Assembly: GCA_021821045.1 (NCBI GenBank)
Contig: JAKACW010000036.1
Span: forward strand, 1 to 40,484
Length of the DNA: 40,484 nucleotides
From: Pseudomonadota bacterium
Lineage (GTDB): Bacteria > Pseudomonadota > Gammaproteobacteria > JAADHS01
Reading direction: 5' to 3'
The notes under the pieces are model-generated. The model had not been told where the DNA came from and searched no databases. It worked only from the letters and a program-made list of their open reading frames with translations. The position numbers and the translations under genes were made by a program. Shown in pieces: positions 33,633-40,471 of the stretch (positions are counted from its first letter, which is position 1; each line of letters opens with the position of its first letter).

Positions 33633-33800
33633 TCATTCCAGCCGTAAAAAATCGTAATGCGTTCGGACACAGCCGGGACGATTCGGGATGATTCGGGATC
33701 TTTCGGGACGTATCGGGCTGATTAAACTGGGCGCTCAAACCTGGCCGGCCGTCTGGTCCCATTAGGAGAGGGATGCTCTATCCAACTGAGCTACCGGGGC
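33633..33800. repeat. 168-bp att-region direct repeat (copy 2)
   Basis: It matches 35686-35854 over its whole length at about 90 percent by eye. It ends in the 39-bp tRNA-Arg 5' half (33762-33800; one mismatch to the gene). It contains five 10-bp iterons beginning CGGG at 33674, 33684, 33694, 33704 and 33714. The right flank keeps a TACAAT box like that of the intact tRNA. Confidence 0.85.
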
Positions 33801-33932
33801 GTTGTAGGTCGGCAATTGTACCATCTCCGGCTTGTCCTATCGGCCGTCCCGGCACTTCATCCGCGGCAACGACGGACTGCGACCACCTGTGGCAAAATGT
33901 GGGCGAACAACGGGATTTCGAGGATTTCATCT

Positions 33933-34145
33933 ATGAGCGTCGACGTTGAAGAGCTTGAGCCGGCGGAACAGTTGGAACTGATTGAGAAGCTCTGGGAAAG
34001 TCTGAGCAAGCACCCGGAGAATGTTCCGCTTACGGATGCGCAACGCGCTGAGCTAGATCGCCGTCTTGACGACTTGGAACGCACCGGTCCGGTCGAAATT
34101 CCGTGGGAAGAAGTTCAGAACCGAATTCGAAATCAAAACCCGTGA
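33933..34145 (+). CDS. Addiction-module antitoxin (TIGR02574-like), probably orphaned
   Basis: A 70-residue protein typical of the putative addiction module component family: MSVDVEELEPAEQLELIEKL, then SLSKHPENVPLTDAQRAELD and a C-terminal PWEEVQNRIR. It overlaps the start of the toxin relic by three bases (GTGA), the usual coupled arrangement. As the toxin is broken, it is probably orphaned. The ATG at 33933 is the first good start; the longer frame upstream is not supported. Confidence 0.7.
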   Translation: MSVDVEELEPAEQLELIEKLWESLSKHPENVPLTDAQRAELDRRLDDLERTGPVEIPWEEVQNRIRNQNP

Positions 34146-34347
34146 AGGAAATTGTTGTTCGGCCTGCCGCAGCGGCCGACATCTCAGGTGCACACGCATC
34201 CTCATTACGGTTGATCACACTCTAAAATACATCTCTGAGTTTCCCGAAACCTATCGCGAATTGCACAGAAACACACGCCGAGCATTGCTCGAGCGGTTTC
34301 CCTATGGAATCGACTACCGCGTTTATACCAACGTGATTGTCATTTGA
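34142..34347 (+). pseudogene. ParE/RelE-type toxin relic
   Basis: The first codons (VKEIVVRPAAAADISGAHA) are a normal toxin N-terminus. The frame stops at 34226, and the toxin C-terminal half continues in another frame (VDHTLKYISEFPETYREL, then RRALLERFPYGIDYRVY), ending at 34347. About 25 central residues are missing and the C-terminal tail is truncated. It was the partner of the antitoxin at 33933. Confidence 0.7.
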
Positions 34348-34392
34348 TGAACGTGATCTCCGTGTGCACGACTACAGCACTGCCCGTTCTGA

Positions 34393-35175
34393 TTGAAAGG
34401 GAAGTGCTTGATCCGTGGTAACCGGGGGCGGACCGCCGTCCAATCTGGGGATTACAGCGCTTGCGTCAGATTTTCGAGCCGAAAAATCGAGTCCAAGACC
34501 ACTAAACGGCGGCTTCTTGACTTGCTTTTCTTTGAAGGTCAATCAGTTGCAGCGGTGCGACCCAACGGCGCCAACGGCGTAAGCGGCTTTGACCGAATGT
34601 ACGAAGTGCTGTTGAGTCAGGGTCGTCCGGCGCCGGAGTTGCGCGAAGGCCCCGATCGTGTGGAGGTCGTGATCAGACGCCGGATTATCAACCCGCAAGT
34701 GGTGGATCTTATCGCGAAAGCCGACGCTAGTTTTCAACTGACGCAGCGCGAGCGGATTTGCTTGGGGATGTTGGCGCAGCACGATGCACTAACGGCACGC
34801 GAATTAGCGGGCATGTTGGAGTTACAAGATGTCGATGCGCTGCGACCATGGCTCGGACGTTTGCAGGACGTCGGGTTAGTCGGTGGTGGCAGCGGTCGTA
34901 CGCGCGCAATGCGCTATTTCATCGAGCCGCAGGTGCTGAAGGGCATGGGATTTCCGGCGAAGACGACGTTGCGACGAATTTCCCCGCATAGGCTCGATGC
35001 GCTGTTAATTGAGGATTTGACGCGTTATCCGGGATCGGCCATCGGCGCCATTCAGGAGCGAGTGGGTGCGGAGGTGCCGCGTTCGCAGGTGAAACGAGCC
35101 CTTGATCGGCTGATCGCAGGCGGGCAGGTTCGATCCGAGGGAGACCGGCGCTGGCGCCGGTACTGGGTGGTGTGA
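34393..35175 (+). pseudogene. 3' part of an AlbA-type ATP-binding protein gene
   Basis: From about codon 48 the frame matches the C-terminal half of AlbA_2/divergent-AAA ATP-binding proteins (GVSGFDRMYEVLLSQGRPAP, IINPQVVDLIAKADASFQLT, then winged-helix segments with LTARELAGMLEL). The N-terminal AlbA domain and much of the ATPase part are missing, and the first ~45 codons look unrelated. In many genomes such proteins sit inside type I restriction operons, which fits the HsdR remnant next door. A shortened product could still be made but is probably non-functional. Confidence 0.6.
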
Positions 35176-35397
35176 GGCTATCGCACAAATGGCGGCTTAT
35201 TCGGCGCACTTGTTTGATAGCTTGCTTGATAGAGACTCCAAAACTATCGAGATAATAACAACATGGCTATCGAACGAAATACCGGTTTGGAGTGGCTTCT
35301 GTTTGATAGAAAACAGGAATTCCATATGCGCTTACTATATTTTGCTCGCCGAAAACAGAGCCCATGCCTTGCCGGCTGATAGACGGCGACGACGCGC

Positions 35398-35619
35398 ATG
35401 AGTCCGGCGCCCTACGACGAAGATCACCTCGTAGAGCAACCCGCCCTCATAGTCTTTGATGTCCTGGGTTGGTGGGACACCATATCGGCGACGGACGAAC
35501 TCTTCAGTTCCAACGGCACGTTGGGCCGCGAAACCAAGCGCGATGTGGTTCTAGTGGCCCAACTGCGCGCCGCGCTCGAAAGCCTGAGTCCCACGGGTAA
35601 TCCCACCATTTCCAGCTGA
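35398..35619 (+). pseudogene. N-terminal fragment of type I restriction subunit HsdR
   Basis: 73 codons resembling the start of HsdR: MSPAPYDEDHLVEQPALIVF, then GTLGRETKRDVVLVAQLRAA and LESLSP. After this the frame diverges and stops; full HsdR is around 1000 residues. The break lies about 65 bases before the third att-like repeat, as if the gene was cut by rearrangement there. The 222 bases between it and the ATP-binding relic hold nothing recognisable. Confidence 0.6.
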
Positions 35620-35685
35620 ATCCGGAAGCAGAGTCCAAGCTGATCGGACCATATTAGGGCGATATTTTTTGGACGCCTCAGCAAC

Positions 35686-35854
35686 TCATCCCAGTCGTAA
35701 AAAAATCGTAATGCGTTCGGGCACAGCCGGGACGATTCGGGAAAATTCGGAATCTTTCGGGACGTATCGGGCTGATTTAATTGGGAGCTCAAACCTGGCC
35801 GGCCGTCTGCTCCCATTAGGAGGGGGATGCTCTATCCAACTGAGCTACCGGGGC
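35686..35854. repeat. 169-bp att-region direct repeat (copy 3)
   Basis: Homologous to 33633-33800. It ends in 39 bp identical to the 5' half of tRNA-Arg (35816-35854). Five CGGG/CGGA iterons lie at 35728-35777 with a 10-bp period. This copy marks the right limit of the tRNA-linked accessory zone. Confidence 0.88.
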
Positions 35855-35873
35855 AGGAATTGAACTTCCGCAT

Positions 35874-35880
35874 TATAAAC
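35874..35880 (-). promoter_or_regulatory. -10 box left at the tRNA 5' remnant
   Basis: On the minus strand TATAAT precedes the remnant tRNA 5' end by about 20 bases. It is the best -10 match among the three tRNA-half copies and may be the original tRNA promoter, separated from the gene by insertion. No strong -35 is seen. Confidence 0.4.
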
Positions 35881-35882
35881 GC

Positions 35883-36260
35883 CTACAGTGAAACGACATG
35901 CGCTCGCAGCAGTTCGCCGAGTTCCTCGCGCGAAATCTCGTCCAGTGCAACTTTGAGCGTCCAGTCAAACAATTGGGCGTTCGTCAATGTCGGATCGTAA
36001 CCGTTGAGCACCAAGAACGTCAGCATCGTCGCAGCCGCAGTGCGTTTGTTGCCATCGATAAACGGATGATTTTTCGCGATTGACACGCAATATTGCGCGG
36101 CCGCTTGCATGATGTCGTTGGTGTAGGCGAATGTGTGCTCCGCCTGACCCATGGCGGATTCGAGTAAGCCGCGATCTCTCAAGCCGTGCATGCCGCCGAA
36201 CACGTTCACTTGGGTGTGATGGATCGCAAGCACGGCGGTTACGGAAATGAATCTGGACAC
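35883..36260 (-). CDS. doc: Fic/Doc-family toxin
   Basis: 125 residues of the death-on-curing family, which phosphorylates EF-Tu in phage P1. The Fic motif HPFIDGNKRTA (about residues 66-76) is complete, including the histidine and Asn-Lys-Arg. The early VFGGMHGLRDRGLLESAMGQ is also typical. It follows its antitoxin by 12 bases. Its stop is 28 bases from the tRNA remnant. It appears intact. Confidence 0.9.
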   Translation of the reverse strand: MSRFISVTAVLAIHHTQVNVFGGMHGLRDRGLLESAMGQAEHTFAYTNDIMQAAAQYCVSIAKNHPFIDGNKRTAAATMLTFLVLNGYDPTLTNAQLFDWTLKVALDEISREELGELLRAHVVSL

Positions 36261-36272
36261 CGGCGAACCCGC

Positions 36273-36500
36273 CTAGGCGTCAGCAAGCTTTTTGAATGCC
36301 GAACGGTATCGCTGCAGGACCTTGTCATGGGCCTCGGCAACCGCTTCGAGTTCGGCGCTGAGCGGCACCAGAATCAGTTGCCCATTCTCCTTGCGAATCT
36401 CAAACTTCTGCCCTTCCTGAAGGTGCAGCTCCTCCACGATCTCCAAGGGGATCGTGGTTACAAAACTGGTTCCCACTTTGCGAAGTAATACGGTAGCCAT
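36273..36500 (-). CDS. AbrB/SpoVT-type antitoxin
   Basis: 75 residues. The N-terminal swapped-hairpin DNA-binding domain is clear (LRKVGTSFVTTIPLEIVEEL, then GQKFEIRKENGQLIL), followed by an acidic/helical C-terminus likely to bind the toxin. GGAGG lies seven bases before the ATG. P1 Doc is paired with Phd; here the antitoxin is of the AbrB/MazE type, a pairing seen in other bacteria. Confidence 0.85.
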   Translation of the reverse strand: MATVLLRKVGTSFVTTIPLEIVEELHLQEGQKFEIRKENGQLILVPLSAELEAVAEAHDKVLQRYRSAFKKLADA

Positions 36501-36515
36501 GGGCGCGCCTCCAAA

Positions 36516-36535
36516 CGATATATATGTCGATATAT
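36516..36535 (-). promoter_or_regulatory. Candidate operator of the AbrB/Doc module
   Basis: Two CGATATAT direct repeats 12 bases apart, within an AT-rich stretch 16-35 bases upstream of the antitoxin ATG. Probably the promoter and the autoregulatory site. Confidence 0.4.
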
Positions 36536-36900
36536 TCTACGGCCGGGGACGGGTTTCCACTAGTCCGCACGGACAGAAGGGAGTGACTCACTTCAAATAA
36601 TTGAATCCATGCGTATTTTTTCGGGAAGCGCTACACCGACTGACGCAGGTTCAGGTCCGAATTAGGGAAATGAAGCAATTGGAAAAGCAGAAGAGATTGA
36701 GTAGCCTTTCCGGTCGCCAATCTCGGCCAAACACCTTCCTGATTGTCCGCAGCCGAACTGCGCCCACGTGTCCTTGTTCTGCGTTGGAAAAACATAGAGA
36801 TTGCCGGCCTTCACGTAACCGGCCAAGATAATTGTCGCCGAACACCGGGGCACTAAACAGCAAGTCAACAACACCGAACAGGATGGAGGGGAGTATTCGC
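36536..36900. other. Stretch without recognised genes
   Basis: Frames on the minus strand (about 36651-36971) overlap the VapC gene and match nothing I recognise. Possibly decayed DNA between toxin-antitoxin modules. Confidence 0.4.
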
Positions 36901-37275
36901 TCAACGTTTAGCGACATAACGCACGCCGGATATGCCCGCAAAATCCCCGTCTTGCGTCCACAGCGTGGCATCCATGGCCAGCGCGCTAGCCAACATGATC
37001 GAGTCCGCCAGCGGAAGCTTATACTCGATGCTTAGCTTTGCCGCCTCCATGGCCAAGGTATCATCCAGCGCAACGACACTGCCTTGCTTCATCACCGCCA
37101 CCGCCTGGAGCGCGGCATCTTGGGAGCGCTGCTGCAGAATTCGCTTAAAGACTTCGAAAATGCTAACGGTTGGAACAATCAAATCACCCGTTGCAATGAT
37201 CGCTGGCGCAAAGAAGTCCGCATTGGGTCCGTCGGCGAAATACTCCAGCCAGCCCGAGGAATCGACCACGTTCAT
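36901..37275 (-). CDS. vapC: PIN-domain toxin VapC
   Basis: 124 residues of the PIN ribonuclease fold. The expected acidic residues are visible: Asp5 (MNVVDSSGWLEYF), Glu in VSIFEVFKR, Asp in LPLADSIMLASA, and Asp in LWTQDGDF. VapC toxins cleave tRNA or rRNA in a Mg-dependent way. The ATG overlaps the antitoxin stop by four bases. Confidence 0.9.
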   Translation of the reverse strand: MNVVDSSGWLEYFADGPNADFFAPAIIATGDLIVPTVSIFEVFKRILQQRSQDAALQAVAVMKQGSVVALDDTLAMEAAKLSIEYKLPLADSIMLASALAMDATLWTQDGDFAGISGVRYVAKR

Positions 37276-37478
37276 ACGCGATCAGGATCACGCGGGACAC
37301 TGGTATCAATTCCCTTAACAAAACCGCGCATGCCCCGAACGTCCCTCACCGGTATGAACTCCGCCCGCCCCTCGAAGACGAGCACCTCGATCTTCTGACC
37401 GGGGGTTATGCCCAAGGATTCGCGCACTTCTTTTGGTATAACTACTTGATATTTCTCAGAAACGGTGACGGTTGTCAT
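37272..37478 (-). CDS. vapB: AbrB-type antitoxin VapB
   Basis: 68 residues from the ATG at 37478 (MTTVTVSEKYQVVIPKEVRE, then GITPGQKIEVLVFEGR), a swapped-hairpin AbrB domain. A longer open frame to 37628 lacks start signals and has an unrelated sequence, so the short form is chosen. The C-terminal tail (GFVKGIDTSVPRD) probably occupies the toxin active site. A TATCGATA palindrome lies about ten bases upstream of the ATG. Confidence 0.87.
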   Translation of the reverse strand: MTTVTVSEKYQVVIPKEVRESLGITPGQKIEVLVFEGRAEFIPVRDVRGMRGFVKGIDTSVPRDPDRV

Positions 37479-37651
37479 ACGAATACCATATCGATACCGG
37501 TTTGGTAAAGCGTAACTGGGAATGAAGAGCGCCGTCAAGACGAAGATTAACTGGTTGAGCGTGCCCGCGAGAACAAACGAGCAGATCCGTGTGTTGGTCA
37601 GCTCACCTCCACGAATCCTGCCGGACACTCCATGACTAGGCGCTAAGCCTA

Positions 37652-37666
37652 TATTAATATTTAATA
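37652..37666 (+). promoter_or_regulatory. Candidate ParD operator
   Basis: A perfect inverted repeat TATTAA-TAT-TTAATA 56 bases upstream of the parD ATG. It sits in an AT-rich tract that can also serve as the promoter. Confidence 0.45.
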
Positions 37667-37722
37667 CAGGTAGCCTTCACCGCCGATAGACTTTCGGACC
37701 ACCCTGCACGAGGACAACCACA

Positions 37723-37965
37723 ATGCCGAGAAACACCAGCATTACTTTGGGTGAGCATTTTGACGCCTTTATCGAAGCGAAAATCTCCGAGGGCAGATTC
37801 GCGTCAGTAAGCGAAGCTGTTCGAGCTGGTTTGCGTTTGCTCGAAAACGAAGAGCAAAAATTTGCGCTGCTACGGGCGAAACTCGAACAAGCCGAACTCA
37901 GCCCGCTTGTCGATGACTTTAATGTCGAAGATCTGATCGTCGAACTCGACGCAGAAAAAACCTAG
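37723..37965 (+). CDS. parD: Antitoxin ParD
   Basis: 80 residues. An N-terminal ribbon-helix-helix domain (NTSITLGEHFDAFIEAKISE, then GRFASVSEAVRAGLRLLE) is followed by an acidic C-terminal tail that binds ParE. It is three bases upstream of parE. Rightward, on the opposite strand to the Vap and Doc modules. Confidence 0.93.
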   Translation: MPRNTSITLGEHFDAFIEAKISEGRFASVSEAVRAGLRLLENEEQKFALLRAKLEQAELSPLVDDFNVEDLIVELDAEKT

Positions 37966-37968
37966 CCG

Positions 37969-38259
37969 ATGCCCGGCTACCAGTTGCGGCAAAGCGCTCT
38001 CGAAGACCTCAAATCGATCGCCCGCTACACCGAACGTGAATGGGGCATCGATCAGCGAAATACCTACTTACGCCAACTCGCCGGCAGGTTCAAATGGCTC
38101 GGGAAAAATCCCACCCTTGGAAAACGCCGAGATGACGTCAAAGAAGGTTATATGTGCTATCCGGAAGGCCGGCATGTGATCTTTTATGTCATCCGACATG
38201 ACCACATCGAGATCACCGGCGTTCTTCACGAAAACATGGACGTGATGCGCCACCTTTGA
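37969..38259 (+). CDS. parE: Toxin ParE
   Basis: 96 residues of the RelE/ParE superfamily. ParE proteins poison DNA gyrase. It shows YQLRQSALEDLKSIARYTER, WGIDQRNTYLRQLAGRF and the C-terminal strand with GRHVIFYVIRHDHIEITGVL. Full length and apparently intact. It converges on dsbC, with 77 bases between them. Confidence 0.93.
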   Translation: MPGYQLRQSALEDLKSIARYTEREWGIDQRNTYLRQLAGRFKWLGKNPTLGKRRDDVKEGYMCYPEGRHVIFYVIRHDHIEITGVLHENMDVMRHL

Positions 38260-38336
38260 ACTGCGCACCAACCGCGCGCGCAGAAATCACAGGTCGACCG
38301 AACATAGGATCTGAGTATACGGCGCGACCCGCCCGG

Positions 38337-39119
38337 TTAGCCCCCCTGCTGCTCCAACATCGCCCGCAATCGCGCCGCGGGGACGTAGCCGGGAATGACG
38401 GTGCCGTCTTCGAGAACCAGCGTCGGCGTGCCGTCGAGACGGAGCTGCCGCGTAATGTTGTAGTGCTCTTTGACGGGATTTACGCAATCGTCCGCCGCTT
38501 TGGTGAGCTTCTTGCCGGCTTTGGCGTCGGTCAGTGCGGCTTGACGGTCCTTGGCGCACCAGGCGGCGACTGCTTTGTCATAGGACTCCGAGGGAATGCC
38601 TGCGCGGGGAAATGCGGCGTAACGGATCTGGATGCCTTCTTTCTCGTAGTCGGCCATTTCCGAGTGCATCTTCCGGCAGTAGCCGCAATCGATGTCGGTG
38701 AAAACGGTCAAGGTGTGTTTGGGTTGTTTCGCACCGAATACGATGAGACTGGCCGGGTCCATGTTGGCAACGAGTTTTTTGCGCGCGACGGCCCGTTGGT
38801 TCTCGGTCAGGTTTTCCTTGGCTGTGATATCCACCAAATCACCCAGAAACATATAGCGACCGTCTTTGGTGACGTAGGCCACTTCGGCGCCGAACGAGAC
38901 CTCGTAAAGCTGCGTGAGATCCACCGGCTTGATGCTTTCGATCTTCGCGCCGGGCGCCAACATGCGCACGGTGTTTTCCACTTCGGCGTAGTTCGAGAGG
39001 GTCGCCTTCGCGTCTGCCGCGCCGGCCGATTCTTCTGCAGTCGCTCCGCTCGCCAAACCAAGTCCGGCGATCAGCACCGCCGCGGACACTGCATTTTTCA
39101 GATGTTTCTCGAACTTCAC
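38337..39119 (-). CDS. dsbC: Thiol:disulfide isomerase DsbC
   Basis: A periplasmic disulfide isomerase of 260 residues. The start is GTG at 39119 with AGGAG six bases upstream. A signal peptide (AVSAAVLIAGLGLASGATA) is followed by the dimerisation domain (about 35-100) and a thioredoxin domain with the redox motif CGYC (FTDIDCGYCRKMHSEM). The cis-proline loop is DGTPTLVLEDG. xerD lies upstream on the same strand, an order shared with E. coli. DsbC could help fold the cysteine-containing exported proteins encoded nearby, though that is only a possibility. Confidence 0.95.
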   Translation of the reverse strand: MKFEKHLKNAVSAAVLIAGLGLASGATAEESAGAADAKATLSNYAEVENTVRMLAPGAKIESIKPVDLTQLYEVSFGAEVAYVTKDGRYMFLGDLVDITAKENLTENQRAVARKKLVANMDPASLIVFGAKQPKHTLTVFTDIDCGYCRKMHSEMADYEKEGIQIRYAAFPRAGIPSESYDKAVAAWCAKDRQAALTDAKAGKKLTKAADDCVNPVKEHYNITRQLRLDGTPTLVLEDGTVIPGYVPAARLRAMLEQQGG

Positions 39120-39336
39120 GTGTTTCTCCTTTTAAGCGCCTGGGCCATGTCTGTCGGCCGAACCGAAGATTCTATCGACCCGCCGCATGTACGCTGTATT
39201 CCGGCCAAATCCTTACGGATAGGCCATGTTAACGGGAATTGATGACATTTGCAGCCTTTCGCAAACGCCGCTTGGTTCGACCCGGATACTTACCGGGAGG
39301 TTCACCGGCAGGCGTGCAATTGTGACTGTACAGCTG

Positions 39337-39361
39337 AATCGCGGTAGGAAACCGCTCCCAC
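39337..39361. repeat. Single REP arm between dsbC and xerD
   Basis: ATCGCGGTAGGAAACCGCTC followed by CCAC, the inverse of the GTGGGAGCGG arm. It is the first copy of the family after the accessory zone and lies just past the xerD stop. Confidence 0.75.
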
Positions 39362-39385
39362 GCCGATTGGCGCCGTTAAGTTGGA

Positions 39386-40282
39386 TTAACCCCTGGGATG
39401 ATGGGTTTGATGCAGCTTCTTCAAGCGTTCTCGCGCCACGTGGGTATAGATCTGAGTGGTGGAAAGGCTGCTGTGCCCGAGCAGCAACTGCACCACCCGC
39501 AGATCCGCGCCGTGGTTGACCAGGTGTGTGGCGAAGGCGTGACGCAGGGTGTGCGGCGAGAGTTTTTTCCGAATACCCGCGGTGAGCGCATAGCGCTTGA
39601 TCAGCACCCAGAACATCTGCCGAGTCATGGCGCCGCCGCGTTGCGTGACGAACAACGCCGGCGACAGCGCCTGCCCCAGCAAAATGCCGCGACTCTGCTT
39701 TAGATAACGCTCCAGCCACTCGATACCGGTTTCACCGATGGGAACCAAGCGCTCCTTGTCGCCTTTGCCGACAACACGCACCGCGCCCTGACGCAAGTTG
39801 ACTTGATCGACGCGCAGATTGACTAGTTCCGACACACGCAAGCCGCAGGCATAGAGCAACTCCAGCATGGCGCGATCGCGCAGACCCAACGGCGTGTCAA
39901 CGTTGGGCGCGTCCAACAACGCTTCGACTTCGTCGCCGGTCATGGTCTGCGGAAGAGCGCGACCGATACGCGGCGCTTCGATCAATGCGGTGGGATCTTC
40001 GGCGATCAGGTTCTCGCGCGCGCCGTACTGATACAGCCGGCGCAGCGTCGAAAGCAGGCGCGCCGTGGTGCGCGGTTTGGCGCCGCTGTTGGCGCGGACG
40101 GCGATATAAGTCAAAACGTCTGCGTTCGTCGCGGCCCAGAGAGTCTTGCCGGTGTTCGCGGACAACCAAGAGGCAAACGCGCTCAAGTCGCGCCGATAGG
40201 CATCCCGCGTGTTGTCGCTGATCCCGCGCTCGAGCCACAGTGTTTGGAGGAATCTTTCGATGAGTTCGGACGGACTGCTCAT
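39386..40282 (-). CDS. xerD: Site-specific tyrosine recombinase XerD
   Basis: 298 residues. XerD with XerC resolves chromosome dimers at dif. An N-terminal SAM-like core-binding domain (about 1-90) precedes the catalytic domain. The catalytic Arg is in CGLRVSELVNLR, the Lys in GKGDKERLVPIG, HTLRHAFATHLVNHGADLRV is the His-x-x-Arg box, and the nucleophile Tyr is in TTQIYTHVARERL. The ending LHQTHHPRG and the dsbC neighbour favour XerD over XerC. It is a housekeeping gene, not the integrase of the tRNA-linked segments. Confidence 0.93.
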   Translation of the reverse strand: MSSPSELIERFLQTLWLERGISDNTRDAYRRDLSAFASWLSANTGKTLWAATNADVLTYIAVRANSGAKPRTTARLLSTLRRLYQYGARENLIAEDPTALIEAPRIGRALPQTMTGDEVEALLDAPNVDTPLGLRDRAMLELLYACGLRVSELVNLRVDQVNLRQGAVRVVGKGDKERLVPIGETGIEWLERYLKQSRGILLGQALSPALFVTQRGGAMTRQMFWVLIKRYALTAGIRKKLSPHTLRHAFATHLVNHGADLRVVQLLLGHSSLSTTQIYTHVARERLKKLHQTHHPRG

Positions 40283-40295
40283 ACGGCACTTACCC

Positions 40296-40375
40296 GTGGG
40301 AGCGATTTCTTATCGCGATTCTTCGATGGCGTCATCGCTGCGGCTTGACTCGATCGCGGAATGATCCGCTCCCAC
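40296..40375. repeat. REP/BIME-like pair upstream of xerD
   Basis: The left arm is GTGGGAGCGATTTCTTATCGC; the right arm is CGCGGAATGATCCGCTCCCAC. The inner TGACTCGATCGCGG resembles the element at 5442, a match in overall structure and variant. Confidence 0.8.
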
Positions 40376-40391
40376 AGCGATAGCTCTCACC

Positions 40392-40471
40392 GTGGGAGCG
40401 GTTTCCTACCGCGATTTGAGTTGGCGCGGGCGGCGATTCCGGCGAAGAATCGCGGAAGGATCCGCTCCCAC
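40392..40471. repeat. REP/BIME-like pair at the right edge
   Basis: An inverted pair, GTGGGAGCGGTTTCCTACCGC to GAAGGATCCGCTCCCAC, following the previous pair after 16 bases. Confidence 0.8.

Noticed and set aside
33496-33762. Open frame across the att-region repeat, with a similar one at 35424-35816
   Set aside because: The similarity between the two translations comes from the repeated att-region DNA; the frames diverge outside it and have no start signals.
35189-35401. Plus-strand frame between the ATP-binding relic and the HsdR fragment
   Set aside because: AT-rich, no family recognised and no ribosome binding site; not enough to call a gene.
36651-36971. Open frames between the Doc and Vap modules
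   Set aside because: They overlap vapC, have no start signals and no recognisable motifs.
39386-40282. Tyrosine recombinase as the island integrase
   Set aside because: Sequence ending, length and the dsbC neighbour identify chromosomal XerD; it lies outside the att-like repeats and across toxin-antitoxin modules.
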